Both the position numbers and the translations under genes were made by a program. 64,000 nucleotides of DNA, from assembly GCF_049801055.1 (NCBI RefSeq), contig NZ_JBNAGF010000007.1, positions 1 through 64,000 on the forward strand, in the 5' to 3' direction. Of this stretch, positions 42,811-52,800 are shown piece by piece. The first letter of the stretch is position 1; every line of letters begins with the position of its first letter. Source of the stretch: JBNAGF01 sp049801055 (lineage in GTDB: Bacteria > Pseudomonadota > Alphaproteobacteria > Rhodobacterales > Rhodobacteraceae). A model generated the notes under the pieces. That model searched no databases and was not told the DNA's origin. It was given only the letters and a program-made list of their open reading frames with translations.

Positions 42811-43484
42811 CCCGGGTCCATGACATGGGCGGACGGTATGGGGATGGCTCGGTGCAGCCGGAGCGGGAAGACGGAGCCGTGTTCACTGACGACTGGCATG
42901 GCCGCGCGCTTGCCCTGACCCTCGCCTGCGGTGCACTGGGCAAGTGGAACATCGACATTTCGCGCCATGCACGCGAAAGGTTGTCACCCAAGGATTATTC
43001 CCGCTTCAGCTATTACGAGAAATGGATTGCGGGGCTGGCCGATCTTCTGGTCGAAACAGACCTGCTGAGTGAAGCCGATCTCAAAACACCCGACGACATC
43101 GAGGCCTGCCCGCCTGCCGATCAGCGATTGGAAGCGGGAGACGTGGCCTCGGTTCTGGCGCGAGGGGCACCGGCGGACCGGCAGACGAACATTGCTCCGG
43201 GTTTCGAGGTTGGACAACGGGTGAGGACGATCAGCCGGGCAGGCAACCGCATGGTCGATGGCGGTCATACCCGGCTTCCGGCATACGCTCAGGGTGCGAC
43301 AGGCCAAATCCTGCGAATGCACGGCACGCATGTTTTCCCTGACAGCAGTGCCCACCGGTTGGGAGAGGCGCCCGAACCACTTTACGCCGTTGTCTTTCCC
43401 GCCTCAGAGCTCTGGGTTTATCCCGAAAACCCCGCAGATGAGGTGGTTCTTGATCTTTGGCAATCCTATCTGGTGAAGGCATGA
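42807..43484 (+). CDS. nthB: nitrile hydratase beta subunit, 225 aa
   Basis: Partner of the alpha subunit. MTRVHDMGGRYGDGSVQPE at the start is the classic beta-subunit N-terminus, HARERLSPKDYSRFSYYEKW near 55 is conserved, and FEVGQRVRTISRAGN near 135 and YAVVFPASELWVYPENP near 197 belong to the SH3-like C-terminal part. It overlaps nthA and the accessory gene by four bases each, so all three are coupled. Confidence 0.95.
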   Translation: MTRVHDMGGRYGDGSVQPEREDGAVFTDDWHGRALALTLACGALGKWNIDISRHARERLSPKDYSRFSYYEKWIAGLADLLVETDLLSEADLKTPDDIEACPPADQRLEAGDVASVLARGAPADRQTNIAPGFEVGQRVRTISRAGNRMVDGGHTRLPAYAQGATGQILRMHGTHVFPDSSAHRLGEAPEPLYAVVFPASELWVYPENPADEVVLDLWQSYLVKA

Positions 43485-43804
43485 GCAGCGCCGAGGCCCC
43501 CGAACCGGTTTTTTCTGAACCGTGGCACGCACAGGTCTTTGCGCTCACCGTGCATCTCAACGAAACAGGTCGCTTCCAGTGGCGGGAATGGGCCGAGCGT
43601 TTTGGAGCAACCCTTAAGCGGCACGGCCTAAACCGTGATCTGGATGGTGGAGACGACTACTTTCACGCTTGGCTGGAGACATTGGAACGCATTCTGGACG
43701 AGGCGGACGATGCTGCGGCCGAAGAGGTTTCGGTGATGCGAAACGCCTGGGAACGGGCCTATCTCGACACGCCGCACGGCCATCCTGTGCGGTTGCACGG
43801 CTAG
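43481..43804 (+). CDS. nitrile hydratase accessory/activator protein, 107 aa
   Basis: A small protein resembling the N-terminal part of the beta subunit and the P14K/NhlE-type cobalt-insertion chaperones of Co-type nitrile hydratases. FSEPWHAQVFALTVHLNETG and RFQWREWAERFGATL near 20-50 are typical. It should help load cobalt by subunit swapping. It overlaps nthB by ATGA and ends the operon. No amidase or cobalt transporter gene is in the window. Confidence 0.88.
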   Translation: MSSAEAPEPVFSEPWHAQVFALTVHLNETGRFQWREWAERFGATLKRHGLNRDLDGGDDYFHAWLETLERILDEADDAAAEEVSVMRNAWERAYLDTPHGHPVRLHG

Positions 43805-43897
43805 CGTCTTCCGGCGCGCCGACCTTTGCGCATGGGGAATTCAGTACAGTTCATCAAATGCCCGCTGTTTCGGGTCGATTGGCTGTTAACCGCTGTT

Positions 43898-45754
43898 TTA
43901 TCCCATGAGGCGCCGCATGACGCGGGTGAGCCAACTGCGCTGGGCTCCGGCAAGTTCCGGTGCATTTTCGGTCACAGCTGCTGCGCCCTTCATGTCGACA
44001 ACCGCCATACCGTCCTGAAACTGGAGGCGATAGAGATCGGAGTAGATGCCTCCGCGTTCAAGCAGTTCCTCATGCGAGCCTTCGTCAACTGCCTGTCCGC
44101 GCTCCATGACCACGATCTTGTCGGCGTTCCGGATGGTCGAAAGACGATGCGCGATCACGATGGTCGTGCGCCCACCGGAAAGCCTGTCCAATGCCTGCTG
44201 AACAACTTTTTCGGACTGGGCATCAAGCGCCGAAGTCGCTTCGTCCAGCAGCAGGATCGGCGTGTCTCGCAGCAGTGCGCGGGCGATGACCACCCTCTGG
44301 CGTTGCCCGCCAGAGAGCGCCGAGCCGCGTGGACCGACCTGAGTTTCGAGACCGTTTTCCAGTTTGGGCAGAAAATCCGACACATGCGCGGCATCGAGCA
44401 CATCTTGCAGTCTTTCGTCGCTGACGTCGGTTCGGCCAAGCAGGATATTCTCGCGCAGGGTTTCGTCAAAAAGCAGCGCTTCTTGTGTCACCACAGAAAA
44501 CAGGCCGCGAAGATCCGGCAGATCCATCTGATCCACGGCGACATCACCAATCCGAACATCTCCTTGCTGCGGATCCACCAATCGGGTCAACAGGTTGAAA
44601 ACGGTTGACTTGCCGGCCCCTGAGGCCCCGACAAGCGCGGTGGTCTGCCCAGGCTCGACCTTTAGGGTCAGGCTGCGCAACACTTGCGCGTCACCGTAAG
44701 AAAGCGAGACTTTGTCCAGTGTGATGCCCGGACGACCTTCGGGGGCGGCGACGGGATTTGGGGGCGCTAGCAACAGGATTGGCGCATCCAGAAGCTCCTT
44801 GAGCCGCTCCAGCGCGGCAGCAGCCACCTGCCATGTGCCTGATACTGACGCGAGCCTGCGCATCGGGTCGAAGGCAAGTCCGATTGCGGTGAAAAAGCTC
44901 ATGAATTGTCCGACGCTTTTTTCGCCCGAGATGATCTCGGACCCGCCGTAAAGCAGAACACCCATGAAGCCGACGCCGGCCATGATGTCGATCAGACCGG
45001 TCATCGAGGCCGTGCCAAGAGATGCGCGCACTTCGGATCGTACAAAGTTATCCATATGGCCGCCAAAACGATCGACCTGGTATTTTTCGAGATTGTTCAG
45101 CTTGATCGGCACGATGCCGTGAAATACCTCGTCCAACCGGGTCGCAAGCGTTGCGCCCAGATCTCGGGCCAGACTGGCTTTGCGACGCACATAGCGCTGC
45201 GCATATGCCAGCGGCAGCAGCAGGAGAGGGATGCCCACCAGCATCAGCAGGGTCCAGACAAGATCGACGCTGACCGCAACGCCAAGCAGTACGATCAACG
45301 AAATAAGATCCTTGCCGGCGCCGGTAATGATTACCTGCCAGACATGGCTGATTGAGCCAACATCAGTCTGAACCCGCTGGATCAGAAAGCCCGGAGGGTG
45401 ATTTTGGTGAAACGAAGTGTCCTGCCGGATCAGGCGGTTCAACAAATCCATGCGGAGATGCGCGGCAGAGGCTTGGGAGATCCGCGAAAGGATCACCTTC
45501 TGCACCACGCCAGATATGCCCCGAAGCGAGAAAATGGCGAAAAAGGTCAGGCTGACCCAGACAAGTGCGCCGGAATTTCCTTGGACGAAGATCTCGTCGA
45601 ACATCGGTTGCATCATGTAGCTGATGCCGCCAACGGTCGAACCTTCGATGAGCATGAACACAAAGGCGAGCAGGATCAGCGGCGTATGTGGGCGCAGATA
45701 CCCGTTCCAGAGCCATGCCATCAGCTCGCGCGAAGATTTGTTTTGGGCGCTCAT
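43898..45754 (-). CDS. MsbA-like ABC exporter (fused membrane and ATPase domains), 618 aa
   Basis: A homodimeric ABC exporter with six membrane segments (about 1-320), for example PLILLAFVFMLIEGSTVGGI and LISLIVLLGVAVSVDLVWTL. The ATPase domain has Walker A GASGAGKST near 380, ALSGGQRQR near 485, ILLLDEATSALD and the switch His in IVIAHRLSTI. QEALLFDETLRENILLG is the Q-loop region. The substrate is not apparent; lipid A-type lipid export or drug export are both possible. It stands alone and is divergent from the class V aminotransferase gene. Confidence 0.9.
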   Translation of the reverse strand: MSAQNKSSRELMAWLWNGYLRPHTPLILLAFVFMLIEGSTVGGISYMMQPMFDEIFVQGNSGALVWVSLTFFAIFSLRGISGVVQKVILSRISQASAAHLRMDLLNRLIRQDTSFHQNHPPGFLIQRVQTDVGSISHVWQVIITGAGKDLISLIVLLGVAVSVDLVWTLLMLVGIPLLLLPLAYAQRYVRRKASLARDLGATLATRLDEVFHGIVPIKLNNLEKYQVDRFGGHMDNFVRSEVRASLGTASMTGLIDIMAGVGFMGVLLYGGSEIISGEKSVGQFMSFFTAIGLAFDPMRRLASVSGTWQVAAAALERLKELLDAPILLLAPPNPVAAPEGRPGITLDKVSLSYGDAQVLRSLTLKVEPGQTTALVGASGAGKSTVFNLLTRLVDPQQGDVRIGDVAVDQMDLPDLRGLFSVVTQEALLFDETLRENILLGRTDVSDERLQDVLDAAHVSDFLPKLENGLETQVGPRGSALSGGQRQRVVIARALLRDTPILLLDEATSALDAQSEKVVQQALDRLSGGRTTIVIAHRLSTIRNADKIVVMERGQAVDEGSHEELLERGGIYSDLYRLQFQDGMAVVDMKGAAAVTENAPELAGAQRSWLTRVMRRLMG

Positions 45755-45900
45755 TGGTCAGCCTTAGTGATTGGGGAGGGCGATGTCATGACCGGGCCAT
45801 TTAAGCAGCCCTGCGCCTCGGTGCAAGTTCGGCCAGCGATTGACCTTGATCCCGGGTCGGCTAGTGTCGGGGCAAATCAACCGGCTAAGGTGTCAATTCA

Positions 45901-47109
45901 ATGTCCTCAAACCTGTCTCTGGCGCAAGGGCGCGAGTATCTGGCCATACCGGGGCCTTCCGTCATTCCTGATGCGGTTTTGCAGGCTATGCATCGCCCCT
46001 CTCCGAACATCTACGCTGGTGAGTTGATCAAACTGACGGTCAGTCTGTTGCCTGATCTGCGCCGGGTCGCGCGAACCAAGCACAATGTGGCCATCTACAT
46101 TTCAAATGGGCACGGTGCGTGGGAAGCGGCGCTGGCCAATACGATTGCAGAGGGGGAAACCGTACTGGTGCCGGCCTCCGGCCTGTTTTCTCATGGCTGG
46201 GCGCAGATGGTTCAGGGGCTTGGCGGTAATCCGCACCTTATCGATTTCGGACGTCGGGATTCGTGGGATTTCGATCGTATCGCCTCTGTTTTGCAAGCGG
46301 ATCGCAATCACCGCATCAAGGCGGTGTTGGCGGTTCATGTGGATACGTCAAGCTCGATACGAAACAACATTCCGGCCCTGAGAAAACTTCTGGATGACCT
46401 TGAGCATCCGGCGCTCTTGATGGCTGACTGCATAGCTTCGCTGGGATGCGACCGGTTCGAAATGGATGACTGGGGCGTGGATGTTACAGTTGCAGCTTGC
46501 CAGAAGGGGCTGATGGTTCCTGCCGGGTTGGGATTTGTTTTCTTCAATGACAAGGCGGCGGCAAAACGAGCGCAGATGCCGCGAGTCAGCCGCTATTGGG
46601 ATTGGTCCCCACGCGCGAATCCCGAAGTTTTTTATCAGTTCTTTGGCGGCACTGCGCCCACGCATCACCTGTTCGGATTACGTGCCGCTCTGGACATGAT
46701 CCATGATGAAGGGATCGAAAAGATCTGGGCCCGGCACGCAACTCTGGCCAGGGCGATCTGGGCCGCTTGCGAAACCTGGGCACAGGAAGGACCGCTTGAA
46801 ATGAACGTGGCCAACCGTGATATGAGGTCTAACGCGGTCACGTCCCTCAGAATTGGTGCCCCAATAGGGACGACACTGCGAAATTACTGCCAGACTCATT
46901 TGGGACTGACGCTTGGTATCGGGCTGGGAATGGCGACCGAGGATGACCCGAATAGCGATGGTTTCTTCCGGCTTGGTCACATGGGGCATGTCAACGGCCA
47001 GATGGTGATGGGCATGCTCGGAGGGATAGAAACGGCGCTTTCGGCATTGGACATTCCGCATGGTGCAGGCGCATTGGAAGCCGCAGCCAGGGCGATGGCG
47101 GAACGCTGA
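45901..47109 (+). CDS. class V aminotransferase (serine-pyruvate/serine-glyoxylate type), 402 aa
   Basis: A PLP enzyme of fold type I, class V. GREYLAIPGPSVIPDAVLQA near 10-30 is the family's N-terminus (PGPs). ISNGHGAWEAALANTI near 65 binds cofactor phosphate, MADCIASLGCDRFEMDDWGV near 182 has the Asp contacting PLP, and the Schiff-base lysine is Lys202 in AACQKGLMVPAG. Likely substrates are serine, alanine or pyridoxamine with glyoxylate or pyruvate, but which pair is unclear. AAGGTG precedes the ATG at 45901. No pathway partners are adjacent. Confidence 0.88.
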   Translation: MSSNLSLAQGREYLAIPGPSVIPDAVLQAMHRPSPNIYAGELIKLTVSLLPDLRRVARTKHNVAIYISNGHGAWEAALANTIAEGETVLVPASGLFSHGWAQMVQGLGGNPHLIDFGRRDSWDFDRIASVLQADRNHRIKAVLAVHVDTSSSIRNNIPALRKLLDDLEHPALLMADCIASLGCDRFEMDDWGVDVTVAACQKGLMVPAGLGFVFFNDKAAAKRAQMPRVSRYWDWSPRANPEVFYQFFGGTAPTHHLFGLRAALDMIHDEGIEKIWARHATLARAIWAACETWAQEGPLEMNVANRDMRSNAVTSLRIGAPIGTTLRNYCQTHLGLTLGIGLGMATEDDPNSDGFFRLGHMGHVNGQMVMGMLGGIETALSALDIPHGAGALEAAARAMAER

Positions 47110-47140
47110 AGCTGCTTTTGTGATCTGGCGCTCGCGGGTT

Positions 47141-47323
47141 TCAGGCGCTGCGGGCCAGTGCCAGTCGGCTGATTCCGTGGTTCAAGATGGCAGCCAGCAC
47201 AAGCGTCGGAACAAATCCCAGCATGGCCCAGGCGACGAAGAAGATCCACAAAAGGTTGACCCACAGCATCGTAAGTGCCGCCGTGGTGTAATCCGGTGCC
47301 TTCGGAAGTCTGTGGTCGTCCAT
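47141..47323 (-). CDS. small two-helix membrane protein, 60 aa
   Basis: I do not recognise a characterised family. MDDHRLPKAPDYTTAALTML begins a charged N-terminus, followed by two hydrophobic segments LLWIFFVAWAMLGFV and LVLAAILNHGISRLAL. It ends the region after the class V aminotransferase on the opposite strand. The ATG at 47323 has no strong ribosome-binding site; an ATG at 47353 (MRPGVPQAE...) is an alternative. Confidence 0.55.
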   Translation of the reverse strand: MDDHRLPKAPDYTTAALTMLWVNLLWIFFVAWAMLGFVPTLVLAAILNHGISRLALARSA

Positions 47324-47453
47324 GTTTTCGGCCTGTGGTACTCCGGGTCGCATGCGAACGGTCCATCCTTTCGCACGCGAATGATTATAGAGCTTCCGGA
47401 GCACTTGTCAGGTAAATCGGACGTGTGTCGTTTGCTGGCCTACCGTGGCTGGT

Positions 47454-48572
47454 CTATGTCTGGCTTCGCTTACGCGCTGCTAGCAGGGCCCTTGGCAGCG
47501 CAGCGGCAAAGGCATCCAGATCCCCGGACTTGCCGCAACTGACACGGATGCAACGGTTCTGCGGTTCGGCGAACGGCATACGAACAAAAATGCCCGCAGC
47601 CACGAGGTTGTCCAGAACGGCCTTGGCAAAGGCACCGTCCTGCCCGCAGTCAATGGTGACGAAGTTTGTGGCCGAAGGCAAAGGGATCAGCCCGTTATCG
47701 CGCGCGATAACGGCGATGCGATCACGGGCCGCTTTTATTTCGCTCTGCACATGAGACAGCCAGTCGATATCCCTCAGGGACGCCAGTGCGCCGGCTTGGG
47801 CGGCGCGGTTCATGCCAAAATGATTGCGAACCTTGTTGAAGGCCGAAATCAGACCAGGCGCGGCCAATCCATAGCCAACGCGCGCTCCTGCCATGCCATA
47901 GACCTTTGAAAACGTGCGCATACGGATCAATCGGGGATCGTCAGCCTCGACCGGTGCGGCGGTTCCTTCCGGGGCACATTCCACATAGGCCTCGTCAAGC
48001 ACCAGCAGGCACCCCGCGGGAAGATCGGCCATCGCTGCGACGATATCCGATCCCGTGTGCCAGCTGCCCATCGGATTGTCCGGGTTGGCCAAGTAAACCA
48101 GCTTTGCTCCGACCTCTCCAGCCTTTGCAATGAGGGCTCGCGGATCCTCGTGATCATCACGATATGGCACTGTATGCAAAGTGCCGCCAAACCCTGCCAC
48201 GTGGTAGTTGAACGTCGGGTAGGCACCCTGAGACGTCACCACCGGATCGCCAGACGATACCATCAGGCGCACGAGGTAACCGAGCAATCCGTCAACACCT
48301 TCTCCAACCACGATATTTTCAGCGCGCAGGCCGTGATACGCGGCCAAAGCGTGTCGAAGGTCGTGGTTTTCCGGATCGCCATACATCCAGATTTCGCTCG
48401 CAGCCTGTTTCACGGCTTCGATTGCGTGGGGAGAGGGGCCAAAGATGCTCTCGTTGGCGCCGAGCCGTGCGGCAAAGGGCGCACCGCGCTGCCGTTCCTG
48501 TGTCTCAGGGCCGACGAATGGCACGGTGGCAGGAAGGGATTCGGCAAGCGGGGTATAGCGCGGATAGGTCAT
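47454..48572 (-). CDS. class I/II aminotransferase (HisC-like), 372 aa
   Basis: A PLP aminotransferase resembling histidinol-phosphate aminotransferases. ARLGANESIFGPSPHAIEAV near 32 is the typical start, LANPDNPMGSWHTG near 165 and LDEAYVECAP near 195 bind cofactor, and Lys223 lies in TFSKVYGMAGARVGYG. The C-terminal Arg is in CIRVSCGKSGD. It is not in a his operon, so its role may be histidinol phosphate or an aromatic or other amino acid. The start at 48572 matches the family; the longer upstream frame does not. Confidence 0.87.
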   Translation of the reverse strand: MTYPRYTPLAESLPATVPFVGPETQERQRGAPFAARLGANESIFGPSPHAIEAVKQAASEIWMYGDPENHDLRHALAAYHGLRAENIVVGEGVDGLLGYLVRLMVSSGDPVVTSQGAYPTFNYHVAGFGGTLHTVPYRDDHEDPRALIAKAGEVGAKLVYLANPDNPMGSWHTGSDIVAAMADLPAGCLLVLDEAYVECAPEGTAAPVEADDPRLIRMRTFSKVYGMAGARVGYGLAAPGLISAFNKVRNHFGMNRAAQAGALASLRDIDWLSHVQSEIKAARDRIAVIARDNGLIPLPSATNFVTIDCGQDGAFAKAVLDNLVAAGIFVRMPFAEPQNRCIRVSCGKSGDLDAFAAALPRALLAARKRSQT

Positions 48573-48681
48573 CCTGCGACATAACCGCAGCTGCCCGATC
48601 CGGGCAAGTGCCCTCACGTTTGTCTGGAACAGCTTCCGACGAGCAGGCATGGTCATGGAAAACAAGGATTGGGAGGCCGCC

Positions 48682-49464
48682 ATGGCACGCGTTTCGGTGG
48701 AATACAAAGATCATGTCGCGCATGTGACTCTCACACGGGGCGACAAGATGAATGCGTTGGACGATGCGATGATCAAGGCAATCATCGCTGCCGGTCAGGA
48801 GGTTGCCGCCTCGAATGCCCGTGCCGTTGTCATATCAGGTGAGGGCAAGAGCTTTTGCGCCGGGCTCGACGTGGCCAGTTTCGCAGCGTTTGCCGGCCGG
48901 GATGTGGAGACATGGTTGTCTGAGCGGACCTTTCATGACGCCAACGAAGTACAGGAAGTGGCGATGGTGTGGCGCCGGGTGCCCGTGCCGGTGATCGCGT
49001 CACTGCACGGAGCGGTCTACGGTGGTGGATTGCAGTTGGCCTTGGGGGCGGACGTCCGCATTGCCCATCCCGATACCCGCATGTCGGTGATGGAAATGAA
49101 GTGGGGCCTTATACCGGATATGGGGGGGATGGTTCTGCTGCCAAAGCTGATGCGCACCGACACATTGCGGATGCTGACATACACCAATCGCCCAATTCCG
49201 GCACCACAGGCGGAAAACTGGGGGCTGATCACAATGCTCGAGGACGATCCGCTGGCAGCAGCACGGGGTTTGGCTGCTGAGATCGCCGAAAAAAGCCCTT
49301 CGGCCATTCGCGCTGCCAAGCGGCTGATCGACGTGGCCGAACGCGCGGATCGCGGCCAGGTGTTGCTTGAAGAATCCGCCGAACAGCTGAAGCTGATTGG
49401 AAAACCGGAGCAAATGGAGGTGATTGCGGCCCAGATGCAGGGACGCAAACCGGTATTTAAATAG
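48682..49464 (+). CDS. crotonase-family enoyl-CoA hydratase/isomerase, 260 aa
   Basis: A CoA-dependent enzyme of the crotonase fold. The oxyanion hole is in SFCAGLDVASFA near 65 and HGAVYGGGLQLALGADVR near 112-129. The first catalytic Glu of classical hydratases is Gln here (GGGLQLAL). MSVMEMKWGLIPDMGGM near 137 has Glu and Asp, a pattern closer to isomerases of the family. GGGAGG lies five bases before the ATG at 48682. The gene at 48649 frame start is 11 codons longer but lacks a better site. It is divergent from the aminotransferase. Confidence 0.86.
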   Translation: MARVSVEYKDHVAHVTLTRGDKMNALDDAMIKAIIAAGQEVAASNARAVVISGEGKSFCAGLDVASFAAFAGRDVETWLSERTFHDANEVQEVAMVWRRVPVPVIASLHGAVYGGGLQLALGADVRIAHPDTRMSVMEMKWGLIPDMGGMVLLPKLMRTDTLRMLTYTNRPIPAPQAENWGLITMLEDDPLAAARGLAAEIAEKSPSAIRAAKRLIDVAERADRGQVLLEESAEQLKLIGKPEQMEVIAAQMQGRKPVFK

Positions 49465-49797
49465 CTACTTCATGAAACTGCGGCGAGCATCGCGGGCCAT
49501 ATTGTAACGCATCTCAAGATCGGCGATGTGGGCCATGGCCGACTTGCGCTCGGTTGGGTCCGTCAAGTCTGCATATTCTGCGCGCGCCAAATCCAGTTTT
49601 TTCTTGATCTCGAACTCCTCGGGCAGAACGCCAGCCTGTGCCATGATCCTGTGTCCGGCGGCCAGTGCGGGATCGGACATAGCCTCGGATGAGCGGTCGG
49701 GTAAGGGCTTTCCCTCGCCATGCAAACCCTCAAGCTGGCCCTCGGACTTGGCCTTGAGGATTTGGCGTTCGATGAGGTTTCGAAAACTACGGATCAT
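49465..49797 (-). CDS. DUF1992 (DnaJ-related) protein, 110 aa
   Basis: A small helical protein of the DUF1992 family, sometimes called DnaJ-related although it lacks a J-domain HPD motif. IERQILKAKSEGQLEGLHGE near 9-28 and GKPLPDRSS near 29 are the family signature, followed by YADLTDPTERKSAMAHIADL near 80-99. The start at 49797 has GGAA upstream. It lies 80 bases downstream of valS on the same strand. Function unknown. Confidence 0.85.
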   Translation of the reverse strand: MIRSFRNLIERQILKAKSEGQLEGLHGEGKPLPDRSSEAMSDPALAAGHRIMAQAGVLPEEFEIKKKLDLARAEYADLTDPTERKSAMAHIADLEMRYNMARDARRSFMK

Positions 49798-49876
49798 TTT
49801 TCCAATATAGAGTAAATCCCGCCGTCTTCCAGAGCGGCGGGGTTCACAACACGGGTCTTCGGCATGCGACGCAGGA

Positions 49877-52800
49877 TCAGGAAAGCTCGGCCAGCCGGGC
49901 GAGGGCCTCCTTGATCCGGGCTTCCTCTTCTTCGCGGGCAGCAAGGTTAGCCTTGGCCTCCTCGACAACCTCATCTGGAGCGGATGCCACGAATTTCGGA
50001 TTGTTCAGGCGTCCGCGCAGCCCGCCAAGTTCCTTGGCCAGTTTGCCCAGCCCCTTTTCCAGTCGCGCTTGTTCCGCAGCAACATCGATAATGTCCGCAA
50101 GCGGCATTCCAAATGAAGCACCGGGTGCAGAGATCGAAATCGTACCTTTGGGCAGTTCTGTTGCTGAGGTAAGGCTGTCGATCCGGGCGAGGCGCTTGAT
50201 CAGGGTTTCGTTTCCATCCCAGGCGGCCTGACCATCTGCGTCGATTTCGGTTACCAGCATCGGCACGTAGAGCCCGGCCGGAACCCGCATCTGCGCGCGC
50301 GCCGAGCGGGTGTTTTCGATGACCGAGATCACCCAGTTCATTTCGCGAGCAGCTTCGGCGTCGATCAGGTTTCTGCCATAGCCTGGCCAGTCCGCATGGA
50401 CCAGCATCTTGGCCCGGCTACCGGTAAGGCTCCAAAGCTCTTCGGTGATGAACGGCATGATCGGATGCAGCAAGATCAGGCATTGATCCATCACCCAGCG
50501 CATGGTGGCCCGGGTTTCCGCCTGTGCCTCGGCATCATCGCCCTGCAGCAAAGGCTTCGACAGCTCGACATACCAGTCGCAGACCTTACCCCAGACAAAG
50601 GCATAAAGCCCGTTGGCCGCATCGTTAAAGCGATAGCTTTCCAGCGCTGCGTCCAAATCTTCGCGCACGCGAGCGGTTTCGCCGATGATCCAACGGTTCA
50701 CGGCGGCTTTTGGCTGCAGCTCGTCCACGGAGAGTTGCGGAACCGAGTCTGAGAACACGTCATTCATTTCCGCAAACCGGATGGCGTTCCACAGCTTGGT
50801 GCCAAAGTTGCGGTATCCTGTTATACGCTCCTTACTGAGCTTCAGCACGCCGCCGATGGCCGCCATGGATGCGTTGGTGAAACGCAGGGCGTCGGCTCCG
50901 AATTCGTCCACGATTTCCAGCGGGTCGATGACGTTGCCTGTTGTCTTGGACATCTTTTTGCCCTTCTCGTCGCGAACGAGCTGGTGAAGATAGACGGTGT
51001 GGAACGGGATGTCGTTCACCACGGCCAGTTGCATCATCATCATCCGGGCGACCCAGAAAAACAGGATATCGAATCCTGTGATCAGCACATCGGTCGGGAA
51101 GTAGCGCGCCAGCTCGTCGGTCTGATCGGGCCAGCCCAGCGTGCCGATAGGCCAGAGGCCCGAAGAGAACCACGTATCGAGAACGTCCGGATCCCGCCAG
51201 ACCGGAAACACCAGCTGCGTCGGATCCTGGGACACGGCATATTGCGCAAGGCTCTCGGCAAGGGCGTGGATCGCCGCATGCTTGTCTTCGACTTCGATGA
51301 CAGAGGCGTGGCTGAGCGGGCTTGGGATGTTCGCGTTGTCGTCGAGGAACTTCTCGGTCACTTCGTCAAAGCTCGGAGCGCACTCCAGAACATGCCCGCG
51401 GTGCAGCATGCCACCGTCATTCAGCAACCGACCGAGTTCGACCAGATCAAGGTCACCGTCATTCTCGTCGTCCTTGAAATCGGGAGCCGACAAGTCGAGC
51501 CCATACCAGACTGGGATCTGATGCCCCCACCAGAGCTGACGCGAAATGCACCACGGCTCGATGTTTTCAAGCCAGTGGTAATAGGTTTTCTCGCCCGACT
51601 CGGGGATGATCTTGACATTGCCGTTCTTGACCGCTTCCAGCGCGGGGCCAACGACCTTTTCGGCGTCAACAAACCACTGGTCAGTGAGCATGGGTTCGAT
51701 CACGACTTTGGATCTGTCCCCGAAAGGCTGCATGATCGGTTTGCTTTCGACCAGCGGAACCGTCGCGTCCGCACCCTCGGCATCGGGTTTCAGCGCCGTT
51801 GTGCCCAGCCGAAGATCGTCTGCGCGGGTCATCACAGCGAGGCCTTCCAAGGTGATTTCCTCAACCACCTTGGTCCGTGCTTCAAACCGGTCCAAACCAC
51901 GCAGATGGTCCGGGACAAGGTTGATCGCATCGATTTCGTTTTCGGTGAAGTTTTCGCCCCGAGCAAACAGCCCTGCCTTGTAGGATTCATTGGCATAGGC
52001 CAATCCGTCCTGCCGCATGTAGCCGCGTGTATCCATCAGACGGTAGCAGGGAATGTTGCCGCGTTTGGCCACGCCGTAGTCGTTGAAGTCATGCGCGCCG
52101 GTGATCTTCACCGCGCCCGACCCAAAGTCCGGATCCGGGTATTCGTCGGTGATGATCGGGATCTGTCGCCGGTGCTCCTTGGGGCCGACCGGGATCTCGC
52201 AGAGCTTGCCGACGATTGCGGCGTATCGCTCATCCGAGGGGTGTACCGCGACGGCGCCGTCGCCCAGCATGGTCTCGGGCCGGGTTGTGGCGATGGAAAT
52301 GTAATCCCGCTCCTCGCGGAAGGTCACATTCCCGTCTTCATCTTTTTCCAAATACTCATAAGTCTCGCCATCGGCGAGCGGATACTTGAAATGCCACATG
52401 TGGCCGGCGACTTCGATATTCTCAACTTCGAGGTCCGAGATCGCGGTTTCGAAATGGGGATCCCAATTCACCAACCGCTTGCCGCGATAGATGTATCCCT
52501 TGTCAAACATGTCCACGAAGACCTTGATGACGGCATCGTGGAAATTGGGGCTGTTTTCGTGGCCCATGCGCGGATCGCCGGGGGCGCCAGCCATGGTAAA
52601 GGCATTGCGCGACCAGTCACAGGAGGAGCCGAGGCGTTTCAGCTGTTCGACGATGGTGCCGCCATATTCGCCTTTCCATTCCCAGACTTTCTCCAGAAAC
52701 GCCTCGCGACCCAGTTCCCGTCGACCCGGTTGCTGGGTCGCAGCCAACATCTTTTCCACCTGCAATTGGGTGGCGATGCCGGCATGATCCTGACCGGGCT

